Shown here piece after piece: positions 14,290-21,800 of a stretch of 36,280 nt of DNA (position 1 is its first letter; each line of letters opens with the position of its first letter). A model generated the notes under the pieces. The model was not told where the DNA came from, searched no databases, and saw only the letters and a program-made list of their open reading frames with translations. The stretch comes from Peptoniphilus sp. (GTDB lineage Bacteria > Bacillota > Clostridia > Tissierellales > Peptoniphilaceae), in the NCBI RefSeq assembly GCF_022767005.1, contig NZ_JALEOV010000073.1, positions 1-36,280 on the forward strand, written 5' to 3'. The translations under genes and the position numbers were made by a program.

Positions 14290-16059
14290 ATGACTCAATA
14301 TTCACTTGCTTCATATTTTCAAAATATGAAGACAATTGGAAAGCCATTAAAAGCAGTTGATGAAGACAATTTTAATCAATTAAGAGAAATTGAAGAAGAA
14401 ATTAGAGAGTTTGCAGAAAAAGCTCTTGCTGCTGGAAAACCAGATGAAAAAGTAAATGAACGTGGTGAAATGACAGCACTTCAAAGAATTGCTGATCTCA
14501 TCGATGAAGGTACATGGTGTCCACTTAACACTATTTACAACCCTGGAGATAATGACCACGGCACAACTGGTGTTATTAAAGGACTTGCAAAAGTCGATGA
14601 TAGATGGGTATATATTGTTGCTAGCGACAACAAAAAGCTTGCAGGTGCATGGATTGCTGGACAAGCTGATGACCTTTTAAGAGCATCAGATACAGCTGAA
14701 AGACTTAGAATTCCACTAGTTTATATACTAAATTGTTCAGGCGTAAAACTTGATGAACAAGAAAAAGTTTATCCAAATAGACGTGGAGGCGGTACTCCAT
14801 TTTATAGAAATTCAAGACTTAATCAATGTGGCGTTCCAGTAATAGTTGGTATTTATGGTACTAACCCTGCTGGTGGTGGATATCACTCAATTTCACCTAC
14901 AATTATAGTTGCACATAAGGATGCAAATATGGCTGTTGGTGGAGCTGGAATCCTTGGCGGTATGAATCCTAAGGGATATATCGATGAAGAAGGGGCAAAC
15001 CAAATTGCAGATCAAACTGCAAATGCTAAAAAGACTACTCCTCCAGGATCAGTTGGAGTTCACTTTGCACAAACTGGTTTTATGAGAGAAGTATATGTTG
15101 AAGAAGAAGGAGTTCTTGAAGGAATTAGAAAATATCTTTCAATGCTTCCAAAATACCAAAGAGAATTCTTTAGAGTAGACGATCCAAAGAACCCTCTATA
15201 CGATCCTAACGATATGTATTCACTAATTCCTATTAACGGTAAAAAAGCTTACGATATTTATGATATAATTGCTAGACTTTTTGACGGTTCTGAATTTATG
15301 GAATATAAAAAGGGTTACGGAAGAGAAATGGTAACTGGACTTGCAAAAGTTAATGGACTTTTAGTTGGTGTTGTAGCCAATGTACAAGGTCTATTGATGG
15401 GTTATCCAGAATACTACAATGATCCAAAGCATATTTCTATTGGTGGTAAACTTTATAGACAAGGTCTAATAAAGATGAATGAATTTGTAACACTTTGTGC
15501 TAGAGATAGACTTCCTATAATCTGGCTACAAGATACTACTGGTATTGATGTAGGCGACGATGCTGAAAAGGCTGAATTACTAGGACTTGGTCAATCACTT
15601 ATTTATTCAATACAAAAATCTGATCTTCCACAATTGGAAATCACAATGAGAAAGGGAACTGCAGCTGCTCACTATGTACTTGGTGGACCACAAGGAAATG
15701 ATACTAACGCATTTTCACTAGGAACTGCAGCTACTGAAATCAATGTAATGAATGGAGAAACTGCAGCTACTGCAATGTACTCTAGAAGACTTGCAAAGGA
15801 TAAAAAAGCAGGAAAAGATCTTCAACCAACTATTGATAAGATGAATGAATTGATTCAAGATTATGCAGAAAAATCAAGACCATTCTCTTGTGCTAAATAT
15901 GGTTTAGTTGATGAAGTTGTAAATATGAACCTTTTGAGAAATTATATAATTGCATTTACTGAAAGTGCATATCAAGATCCAGATTCAATTTGTCCAGTTC
16001 ATCAAATGCTTACTCCAAGAATTATTAGAGATTACGACAGATTAAATAACATTAAATAA
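14290..16059 (+). CDS. gcdA: Glutaconyl-CoA decarboxylase alpha subunit (carboxyltransferase)
   Basis: Transfers the carboxyl group of glutaconyl-CoA to biotin on GcdC, releasing crotonyl-CoA. The 589-residue protein has two tandem crotonase-like carboxyltransferase domains, the N-terminal one with GGAGILGGM and NPAGGGYHSISPT and the C-terminal one with VVANVQGLLMGYPEYY, WLQDTTGIDVGD and KGTAAAHYVLGGPQG. It is soluble and docks on GcdBCD at the membrane. AGGAGG precedes the ATG at good spacing. It is the last gene of the first transcription unit and is followed by a strong terminator. The unusual separation of gcdA from gcdB by gctAB interleaves decarboxylase and transferase genes. Confidence 0.97.
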   Translation: MTQYSLASYFQNMKTIGKPLKAVDEDNFNQLREIEEEIREFAEKALAAGKPDEKVNERGEMTALQRIADLIDEGTWCPLNTIYNPGDNDHGTTGVIKGLAKVDDRWVYIVASDNKKLAGAWIAGQADDLLRASDTAERLRIPLVYILNCSGVKLDEQEKVYPNRRGGGTPFYRNSRLNQCGVPVIVGIYGTNPAGGGYHSISPTIIVAHKDANMAVGGAGILGGMNPKGYIDEEGANQIADQTANAKKTTPPGSVGVHFAQTGFMREVYVEEEGVLEGIRKYLSMLPKYQREFFRVDDPKNPLYDPNDMYSLIPINGKKAYDIYDIIARLFDGSEFMEYKKGYGREMVTGLAKVNGLLVGVVANVQGLLMGYPEYYNDPKHISIGGKLYRQGLIKMNEFVTLCARDRLPIIWLQDTTGIDVGDDAEKAELLGLGQSLIYSIQKSDLPQLEITMRKGTAAAHYVLGGPQGNDTNAFSLGTAATEINVMNGETAATAMYSRRLAKDKKAGKDLQPTIDKMNELIQDYAEKSRPFSCAKYGLVDEVVNMNLLRNYIIAFTESAYQDPDSICPVHQMLTPRIIRDYDRLNNIK

Positions 16060-16077
16060 TACAAAATATGACATTTT

Positions 16078-16114
16078 ATTGGATAATCTGTAAAAGGATT
16101 ATCCAATATTTTTA
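16078..16114 (+). terminator. Terminator of the gcd/gct operon
   Basis: A perfect 11-bp stem ATTGGATAATC / GATTATCCAAT with an 8-base loop, followed by ATTTTTATT, 19 bases after the gcdA stop. Confidence 0.88.
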
Positions 16115-16129
16115 TTGACTTCATATTTG

Positions 16130-16174
16130 TTTACTATAAGTAAAATATACTTTTTAAAAGTAATAAATAGTAAA
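16130..16174 (+). repeat. Nested palindromes upstream of hgdC
   Basis: TTTACT-ATA-AGTAAA (16130-16144), TACTTTT-T-AAAAGTA (16148-16162) and a further AGTAAA (16169-16174) put five half-sites of the same AGTAAA/TTTACT theme in 45 bases, about 50 bp upstream of the hgdC promoter. It is AT-rich, so chance is possible. Confidence 0.4.
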
Positions 16175-16225
16175 ACATAAAAGCTCTTAAAACATTGAAA
16201 AATCAACTATCTTGGCTTGCTATTT

Positions 16226-16254
16226 TTGACAAAGATACATAATTATAGTAGAAT
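16226..16254 (+). promoter_or_regulatory. Promoter of the hgdCAB operon
   Basis: Perfect -35 TTGACA (16226-16231), a 17-bp spacer, then TAGAAT (16249-16254), 43 bp before the hgdC ATG. This is one of the strongest promoters in the window. Confidence 0.85.
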
Positions 16255-16297
16255 TAAAAAGAGAAAGATATTTTTGTTAAATTAAAGAGGAGATTAT

Positions 16298-17116
16298 ATG
16301 GCAGAAGCTATTTATACAATGGGAGTTGACATTGGTTCAACTGCCTCAAAGAGTATTATTTTAAAAGATGGTAAAGAAATTATTTCAACTTCTGTTATTG
16401 ATGTAGGAGCTGGAACAAGTGGTCCATCAAGAACTATTAGTGAGACTCTTGAAAGTGCCAATATGAAAAGAGAAGATATTGCTTATGTTATGGCAACTGG
16501 TTATGGTAGAGCTGCTCTTGAAGAAGCTGATTTCCAAATGTCTGAACTTTCTTGTCACGCAAAGGGTGCTTACTTCTTATTTCCTAATGTTCGCACAATC
16601 ATTGATATCGGTGGGCAAGATGCCAAGGCTTTAAAAATTGGAGACAATGGTATGCTTGAAAATTTTGTTATGAATGACAAATGTGCCGCAGGGACTGGAA
16701 GGTTTTTAGATGTAATTGCAAAGGTTCTTGAAGTTGATGTTTCTAAGCTTGAAGAGTTAGATAAATTGTCTACAAAAGATGTAAGTATTTCTTCTACTTG
16801 CACAGTTTTTGCTGAATCTGAAGTTATTTCGCAACTTGCAAGTGGATCTAAGATTGAAGATATAGTTAAGGGGATTCACGACTCCATTGCTGCAAGAGTT
16901 GGTTCTCTTGCAAAAAGAGTAGGATTAAATGATGACGTAGTATTCACAGGTGGCGTTGCTCTTAATAAGGGTATGGTTAGAGCTCTTGAAGAAAACACTG
17001 GTCATAAAATATTGACTTCACCACTATGTCAGCTAAATGGTGCACTAGGAGCAGCACTATTTGGATATCAAAAATGTAAATTGCAAAAATTAAAAGAAGA
17101 AAAGGCTAATGCATAA
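16298..17116 (+). CDS. hgdC: Activator of (R)-2-hydroxyglutaryl-CoA dehydratase
   Basis: An extremely oxygen-sensitive 'archerase': an ATP-hydrolysing homodimer with one [4Fe-4S] cluster that fires an electron into HgdAB. 272 residues of the ASKHA/BcrAD fold. Phosphate-binding loops are GVDIGSTASKSII at the start and IDIGGQDAK at 103-111. The cluster ligands are Cys129 (DKCAAGTGRF) and Cys168 (SSTCTVFAESEV), matching Cys127/Cys166 of the Acidaminococcus enzyme. AGAGGAG precedes the ATG. It has its own strong promoter, separate from gcd/gct, and leads hgdA and hgdB, as in other glutamate fermenters. Confidence 0.97.
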   Translation: MAEAIYTMGVDIGSTASKSIILKDGKEIISTSVIDVGAGTSGPSRTISETLESANMKREDIAYVMATGYGRAALEEADFQMSELSCHAKGAYFLFPNVRTIIDIGGQDAKALKIGDNGMLENFVMNDKCAAGTGRFLDVIAKVLEVDVSKLEELDKLSTKDVSISSTCTVFAESEVISQLASGSKIEDIVKGIHDSIAARVGSLAKRVGLNDDVVFTGGVALNKGMVRALEENTGHKILTSPLCQLNGALGAALFGYQKCKLQKLKEEKANA

Positions 17117-17136
17117 TTTATTTTAGGAGGTAAACT

Positions 17137-18459
17137 ATGGCTGAACAAATTCAAAAAATACCTGGTAAAAAACCAAGACCAATCGAAGGACATATTCCAG
17201 CAGCTCAAGCTCTAAGAAATGTTGTTGATAGAGTTTATGGAGCAGCATGGGATGCAAAAAAAAGAGGAGAACTAGTTGGATGGTCATCATCTAAATTCCC
17301 TATTGAACTTGCAAAGGCTTTTGGATTACACGCAGTATATCCAGAAAACCATGCAGCTACTACTGCAGCTAAAAAAGACGGTCTAAGACTTTGCCAAGCT
17401 GCTGAAGATATGGGATACGATAACGACATTTGTGGTTATGCAAGAATTTCACTTGCTTATGCAGCTGGAGAACCAACTGACTCAAGAAAGATGCCACAAC
17501 CAGATTTTGTACTTTGCTGTAACAATATCTGTAACATGATGACTAAATGGTATGAAAACATTGCAAGAATGCACAACATTCCAATGATAATGATCGACAT
17601 TCCTTTCCAAAATACTGTCGATGTTCCTGAAGAAAAAGTTGATTATTTAATGGGACAATTTGAATACGCTATTCACCAACTTGAAAAATTAACTGGAAAG
17701 AAATTTGATGAAAAGAAATTCGAAGAAGCTTGTAAAATCGCCAATAGAACAGCTGCTGCATGGCTTAAAGCTTGTTCTTACATGGCTTATCAACCATCTC
17801 CACTTTCTGGATTTGACCTATTCAACCACATGGCAGATATAGTTGCTGCAAGATGTGAAATTGATGCAGCTGAAGGATTTGAACTTCTAGCAGCTGAATA
17901 TGAGCAATCAGTTAAAGAAGGAACTTCTACTTGGGAATATCCTGAAGAACATAGAATTTTATTTGAAGGAATTCCTTGCTGGCCAGGACTTAGACATTTG
18001 TTTGAACCACTAAAACAAAATGGGGTTAATGTAACAGCAGTTGTATACGCACCTGCATTTGGATTCCAATACACTACTGTTAGAGAAATGGCTGCAGCTT
18101 ACTGTAAGGCACCTTGTTCAGTATGTATCGAAGATGGTGTTGAATGGAGAGAAACAATGGCAAAAGAAAATGGAGTTTCTGGAGCACTTGTTAATTACAA
18201 CAGATCATGTAAACCATGGTCAGGAGCAATGCCTGAAATCGAAAGAAGATGGAGAGAAGACCTTGATATTCCAGTAGTTCACTTTGACGGAGACCAAGCT
18301 GATGAAAGGAACTTCTCACAAGAACAATACAAGACTAGAGTTCAAGGTTTAGTAGAAATTATGAATGAAAGAAAAGCTGATAGAATTGCTAAAGGCGAAG
18401 AAATCTACACTAATTTCGAAAACACTAAAGAAACTGACTGGTCTAAGACTACAATTTAA
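17137..18459 (+). CDS. hgdA: (R)-2-hydroxyglutaryl-CoA dehydratase alpha subunit
   Basis: With HgdB it forms the [4Fe-4S]-containing dehydratase that converts (R)-2-hydroxyglutaryl-CoA to glutaconyl-CoA through a ketyl radical. 440 residues; Cys residues available for the cluster occur in the conserved context VLCCNNICNMMTKWYE, and other family stretches are VGWSSSKFPIELAKAFGL and PFGIPCW-like FEGIPCWPGLRHLFE. AGGAGG lies 6 bases before the ATG. It overlaps nothing and is followed by hgdB 12 bases on. Cytoplasmic, oxygen-sensitive. Confidence 0.96.
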   Translation: MAEQIQKIPGKKPRPIEGHIPAAQALRNVVDRVYGAAWDAKKRGELVGWSSSKFPIELAKAFGLHAVYPENHAATTAAKKDGLRLCQAAEDMGYDNDICGYARISLAYAAGEPTDSRKMPQPDFVLCCNNICNMMTKWYENIARMHNIPMIMIDIPFQNTVDVPEEKVDYLMGQFEYAIHQLEKLTGKKFDEKKFEEACKIANRTAAAWLKACSYMAYQPSPLSGFDLFNHMADIVAARCEIDAAEGFELLAAEYEQSVKEGTSTWEYPEEHRILFEGIPCWPGLRHLFEPLKQNGVNVTAVVYAPAFGFQYTTVREMAAAYCKAPCSVCIEDGVEWRETMAKENGVSGALVNYNRSCKPWSGAMPEIERRWREDLDIPVVHFDGDQADERNFSQEQYKTRVQGLVEIMNERKADRIAKGEEIYTNFENTKETDWSKTTI

Positions 18460-18471
18460 TTGAGGTGCAAA

Positions 18472-19620
18472 ATGACTGATATAAAAGAATTATTAAAAGA
18501 ATTTAAATATATTGCAGAAAACGGAAGAGAACAAATTGACAAATACATTGCTGAAGGCAAAAAAGTTGTTGGTGTATTTCCTTACTACGCACCTGAAGAA
18601 ATTATTTATGCAGGTGGACTTGTACCTTACGGAGTATGGGGAGGACAAGGTCCAATTGATAAGGCCAAAGAATATTTCCCAACATTCTATTATTCACTAG
18701 CTCTTAGATGTTTGGAAATGGGTCTTGACGGATCTCTTGACGGACTTAGTGCATCAATGATCACAACTCTTGATGACACTTTAAGACCATTCTCTCAAAA
18801 CTATAAAGTTTCTGTTGGTAGAAAAATTCCAATGGTATTTTTAAACCACGCACAACATAGAAAAGAAGATTTTGGTAAAATTTACAATGCAAAAATCTTT
18901 AAACAAGCTGCAAAAAGGTTAGAAGAAATTTGTGATGTTAAAATTACAGATGAAAATCTAAAGAAAGCTTTTGAAGTTTACAATGAAAATAGAGCTCTAA
19001 AGAGAGAATTCATCAAACTAGTTGGAGATCATTCAAAGACTATAAAAGCATCTGACAGATGTAATGTTTTAAAATCTTCTTACCATATGCTAAAAGATGA
19101 ACACAATAAAATGCTTAAAGAACTTGTAGAAGCATTAAAGGCAATGCCAAAAGAAGAATGTACAGGACCAAGAGTAGTAACTTCTGGTATTATCACTGAC
19201 AATCCAGCACTTCTTGAAGTTCTTGACAACTTTAATATTTGTGTAGTAGCAGATGACGTTGCAAGTGAATCAAGAGGACTTAAAGTTGATGTTGATACAT
19301 CAATTGAAGATCCATACATGGCTCTAGCTTATCAATTTGCAAGAATGGATGAAGACCCAATTCTTTACGATCCAGATATTTGGAAAAGACCAAAATATGT
19401 TGTCGACCTAGCAATTGATAATAATGCTGATGGATGTCTAGTATTTATGATGACATTTAACGATACAGAAGAAATGGAATATCCATCACTTAAGAATGCT
19501 TACGAAAAAGCTGGCATTCCTCTAATTAAAATGGGTTATGACCAACAAATGACTGACTTTGGTCAAGCTAAAACTCAACTTGAAACATTTAGCGAAATGG
19601 TTGAACTTAACAGAATGTAA
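18472..19620 (+). CDS. hgdB: (R)-2-hydroxyglutaryl-CoA dehydratase beta subunit
   Basis: Partner of HgdA. 382 residues of the same HgdB/BcrBC fold, with the N-terminal substrate-site region VGVFPYYAPEEIIYAGG, the SLALRCLEMGLDG segment and the C-terminal MMTFNDTEEMEYP. The ATG at 18472 is preceded by GAGGTG; the in-frame TTG at 18460 overlaps that site, so it is not the start. It ends the hgdCAB unit 15 bases before a compact terminator. The family's usual length is about 380 residues, so it is full-length. Confidence 0.96.
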   Translation: MTDIKELLKEFKYIAENGREQIDKYIAEGKKVVGVFPYYAPEEIIYAGGLVPYGVWGGQGPIDKAKEYFPTFYYSLALRCLEMGLDGSLDGLSASMITTLDDTLRPFSQNYKVSVGRKIPMVFLNHAQHRKEDFGKIYNAKIFKQAAKRLEEICDVKITDENLKKAFEVYNENRALKREFIKLVGDHSKTIKASDRCNVLKSSYHMLKDEHNKMLKELVEALKAMPKEECTGPRVVTSGIITDNPALLEVLDNFNICVVADDVASESRGLKVDVDTSIEDPYMALAYQFARMDEDPILYDPDIWKRPKYVVDLAIDNNADGCLVFMMTFNDTEEMEYPSLKNAYEKAGIPLIKMGYDQQMTDFGQAKTQLETFSEMVELNRM

Positions 19621-19634
19621 TAAAAATAAATTTT

Positions 19635-19660
19635 GACGCCGAGTAATTGGCGTCTTTTTT
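19635..19660 (+). terminator. hgdCAB terminator
   Basis: A perfect GACGCC / GGCGTC stem with an 8-base loop and six T residues, unusually GC-rich for this genome. Confidence 0.88.
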
Positions 19661-19757
19661 AATTATTTTTAAACTTTATATTTCATTTGTTATAATAAAA
19701 AATATAGAAAAAATTTTTTAGGATTAAAATAAAAATAAATTTGGAGAGAAGGTTGAA

Positions 19758-20756
19758 ATGGAAATATTAATTTTAAAAGAAAGAGATATTTTAGAGGCTG
19801 TAAATATAAAGGACATTATTGAGGCAGACAAAGAGGCACTAAAAAATTATAGTGAAGGGAAGTGCGACATTCCTCTTAGGACTGTAATTGACGTTGATAA
19901 AAAAAGTTCTAGCACAGCAATTTTTATGCCGGGCTATGTGGAAGATAAGGATGCCCTTGGAATGAAAATAATCGACATATATCCACAAAATATTGAAAAG
20001 GGCTTAGTAACATCGCCATCAACTATGATTTTAATAAATAAAGAAAATGGATTTGTAAAGGCAATTTTAGATGGAACGATTTTGACTAGACTTCGCACAG
20101 GAGCAGTATCAGGTGCCGCTACGGAAATTTTATCAAATAAGTATGCAAGTAAATTTTTGCTCATAGGAACTGGAGGACAAGCAGAAACGCAACTTGAAGC
20201 AGTCCTAGCAGTTAGACCAATTGAAAAAGCATATGTATATGATTTGAATTTTGAAAGAGCAAAAGAATTTGCAAAAAACATGGAGAAAAAGTTAAGGGAT
20301 TACGGCGCAAAAATTATTGCAATAGAAAAAACTGAAGAAGTAATAGAAGATGTTGATGTCATTACAACTGTTACTACTTCAAAAAAGCCAGTCTTTGATG
20401 GCAAAAAAGTTAAGAAAGGCGTTCATGTAAATGGAGTTGGATCTTACACTCCTGATATGCAAGAGATTCCGGAAGATTTTTTAATTCGCGCCGATAAAAT
20501 TTTTACGGACACAAAGGAAGGAGTTTTAAAGGAGTCAGGCGATGTAATAATTCCAATTAAATCGGGAATATTAAAAAGAGAGAAAGTTTCCCACGAACTT
20601 GGAAATTTAATTTTAGGTAGAGAAATTGGAAGGACAAGTGAAAATGAAATCACGTGGTTTAAAACTGTTGGATTTGCAGGGCTTGATTTGGTAGCAGCAG
20701 AAAAAATTTATGAACTAGCAATAGAAAAAAACATTGGTACAAAAATAGAAATGTGA
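19758..20756 (+). CDS. Ornithine cyclodeaminase/mu-crystallin family oxidoreductase
   Basis: A 332-residue NAD(P)-binding enzyme of the OCD/mu-crystallin family. Landmarks are GMKIIDIYPQN, DGTILTRLRTGAVSGAA (carboxylate-binding Arg) and the Rossmann loop LIGTGGQAETQ (about 135-145). In true ornithine cyclodeaminases a catalytic Asp follows VNAVG-G (GGDCPGK). Here the segment is VNGVGSYTPDMQE, without that Asp, as in mu-crystallin-like imine reductases. I therefore do not call it an ornithine cyclodeaminase; a ketimine/pyrroline-carboxylate reductase or amino-acid dehydrogenase role is more likely. A weak promoter (TTTAAA 19668, TATAAT 19691) lies just after the hgd terminator, so it is transcribed on its own. 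GAGAAGG serves as ribosome site. Confidence 0.85.
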   Translation: MEILILKERDILEAVNIKDIIEADKEALKNYSEGKCDIPLRTVIDVDKKSSSTAIFMPGYVEDKDALGMKIIDIYPQNIEKGLVTSPSTMILINKENGFVKAILDGTILTRLRTGAVSGAATEILSNKYASKFLLIGTGGQAETQLEAVLAVRPIEKAYVYDLNFERAKEFAKNMEKKLRDYGAKIIAIEKTEEVIEDVDVITTVTTSKKPVFDGKKVKKGVHVNGVGSYTPDMQEIPEDFLIRADKIFTDTKEGVLKESGDVIIPIKSGILKREKVSHELGNLILGREIGRTSENEITWFKTVGFAGLDLVAAEKIYELAIEKNIGTKIEM

Positions 20757-20769
20757 TTTTGAATATTAA

Positions 20770-20803
20770 AAAAGCTGTCACTTATGTGGCAGCTCTTTTT
20801 TTT
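20770..20803 (+). terminator. Bidirectional terminator after the OCD-family gene
   Basis: AGCTGTCAC-TTAT-GTGGCAGCT, a 9-bp stem with one G-T pair, flanked by T-runs on both strands. It can serve the plus-strand gene and the convergent minus-strand LRR gene. Confidence 0.85.
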
Positions 20804-20830
20804 AAAACTGCTGCTTAATAGCAACAGCTA
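20801..20830 (-). terminator. Possible second terminator of the LRR gene
   Basis: On the minus strand CTGTTGC-TATTAA-GCAGCAG (7 pairs, one wobble) is followed by TTTTAAAA. The T-run is short, so it may be a backup to the hairpin at 20770-20803. Confidence 0.45.
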
Positions 20831-20843
20831 AAAATAAATTTTA

Positions 20844-21437
20844 TTATACTCTTTTAACAACAGTGTTTTCTTCGAAAGCTCTGTCGTCAAATTTTTCCAT
20901 ACCAGCTGGTACTCCAACTTCCATTATATTATTTTTTCTGAAAGCATACATGTCAATTTCTTTGATGTTTTTAGGTAATTTAATTTCTTCAAGTTTGTTT
21001 TTGTAAAAAGCACTTACACCGATAAATTCAACAGAATCAGGAATTTCAATTTCTCCAATTTCGTTTAAAGAAAAAGCATTGTCGCCAATGTATTCTAGGT
21101 TTTTAGGCAACTTAACATCAGTTAATTTGTTTCTGTAAAATACATAAGCATCAATTTTTTTAACTGAATCAGGAATTTCTACTTCAGTTAAATTGTTAAC
21201 TCCAAAAGCTTCATATTGAATTTCCTCAACAGTATTTGGAATTACAATAGAGTTAAGTTTTCTTCTGAAGAAACATTGTTCTCCTATAACTCTAATTTTA
21301 GTTCCGTCTGGTCCTTCCGCAGGCACTACCATATCAAATAATTCTTCATTTTTGATTTTGTCTTTGCCCTTTCTTGTCATTCCTTTAAGCACATCGCCAT
21401 CAAATATAAAATCGTCAAACTCCCAAGGTTTTTCCAT
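20844..21437 (-). CDS. BspA-type leucine-rich-repeat protein (LRR_5)
   Basis: A 197-residue protein of six consecutive 22-residue repeats (about 61-192) of the type LTEVEIPDSVKKIDAYVFY, the Treponema/Bacteroides BspA class of leucine-rich repeats. A non-repeat N-terminal cap of about 60 residues holds two short beta hairpins. There is no signal peptide, no membrane segment and no sorting motif, so the protein should stay in the cytoplasm, unlike the large surface BspA proteins. Repeats alternate between PDS and PKN variants, which points to growth by doubling of a two-repeat unit. GGGGGAGGAC lies upstream of the ATG. Convergent with the OCD-family gene. Binding partner unknown. Confidence 0.88.
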   Translation of the reverse strand: MEKPWEFDDFIFDGDVLKGMTRKGKDKIKNEELFDMVVPAEGPDGTKIRVIGEQCFFRRKLNSIVIPNTVEEIQYEAFGVNNLTEVEIPDSVKKIDAYVFYRNKLTDVKLPKNLEYIGDNAFSLNEIGEIEIPDSVEFIGVSAFYKNKLEEIKLPKNIKEIDMYAFRKNNIMEVGVPAGMEKFDDRAFEENTVVKRV

Positions 21438-21800
21438 AATATGTATGTCCTCCCCCTATATAAATTTTTCTTAATTACATTATAACATAGTGGTGAGAAT
21501 TTATAAAGGAAGGTTGTAAAATAGAGAAAGGATGAACATTTTTTATAAATTAAAAAAAGTTTTTTACTAAAAGTTTGAATTAAATAAAATTTGTTACGAA
21601 ATATAAATAATAAATTATTTTATTGGGTAATATTAATATAGAAAAATAATTTGATGTAATTCATGTCAAGAATAGGTAAAATTTAAAATATTTTAGGGGA
21701 AAAGGTAGTCATTATTTGACTATATAAGAATTCATCGTTATAATTTAGTAAAGCGAAAGCATGGAGATACTAGTGGAATAGTATTTACAAGGAGGAAAAA
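21438..21800 (+). other. 363-bp divergent intergenic region
   Basis: It holds the minus-strand LRR promoter (extended -10 TGTTATAAT near 21487-21479) and the strong plus-strand promoter at 21716-21744. A short perfect hairpin ATACTA-GTGGAA-TAGTAT (21767-21784) sits directly before the ribosome site of the 21801 gene. I see no further gene in it. Confidence 0.6.
21716..21744 (+). promoter_or_regulatory. Promoter of the PhaE-like gene
   Basis: TTGACT (21716-21721), 17-bp spacer, perfect TATAAT (21739-21744). It predicts a leader of about 50 bases carrying the small hairpin at 21767-21784. Confidence 0.8.

Noticed and set aside
20844-21437. Internalin-type surface protein
   Set aside because: No signal peptide, LPXTG or GW motif, and the 22-residue repeats are of the BspA type.
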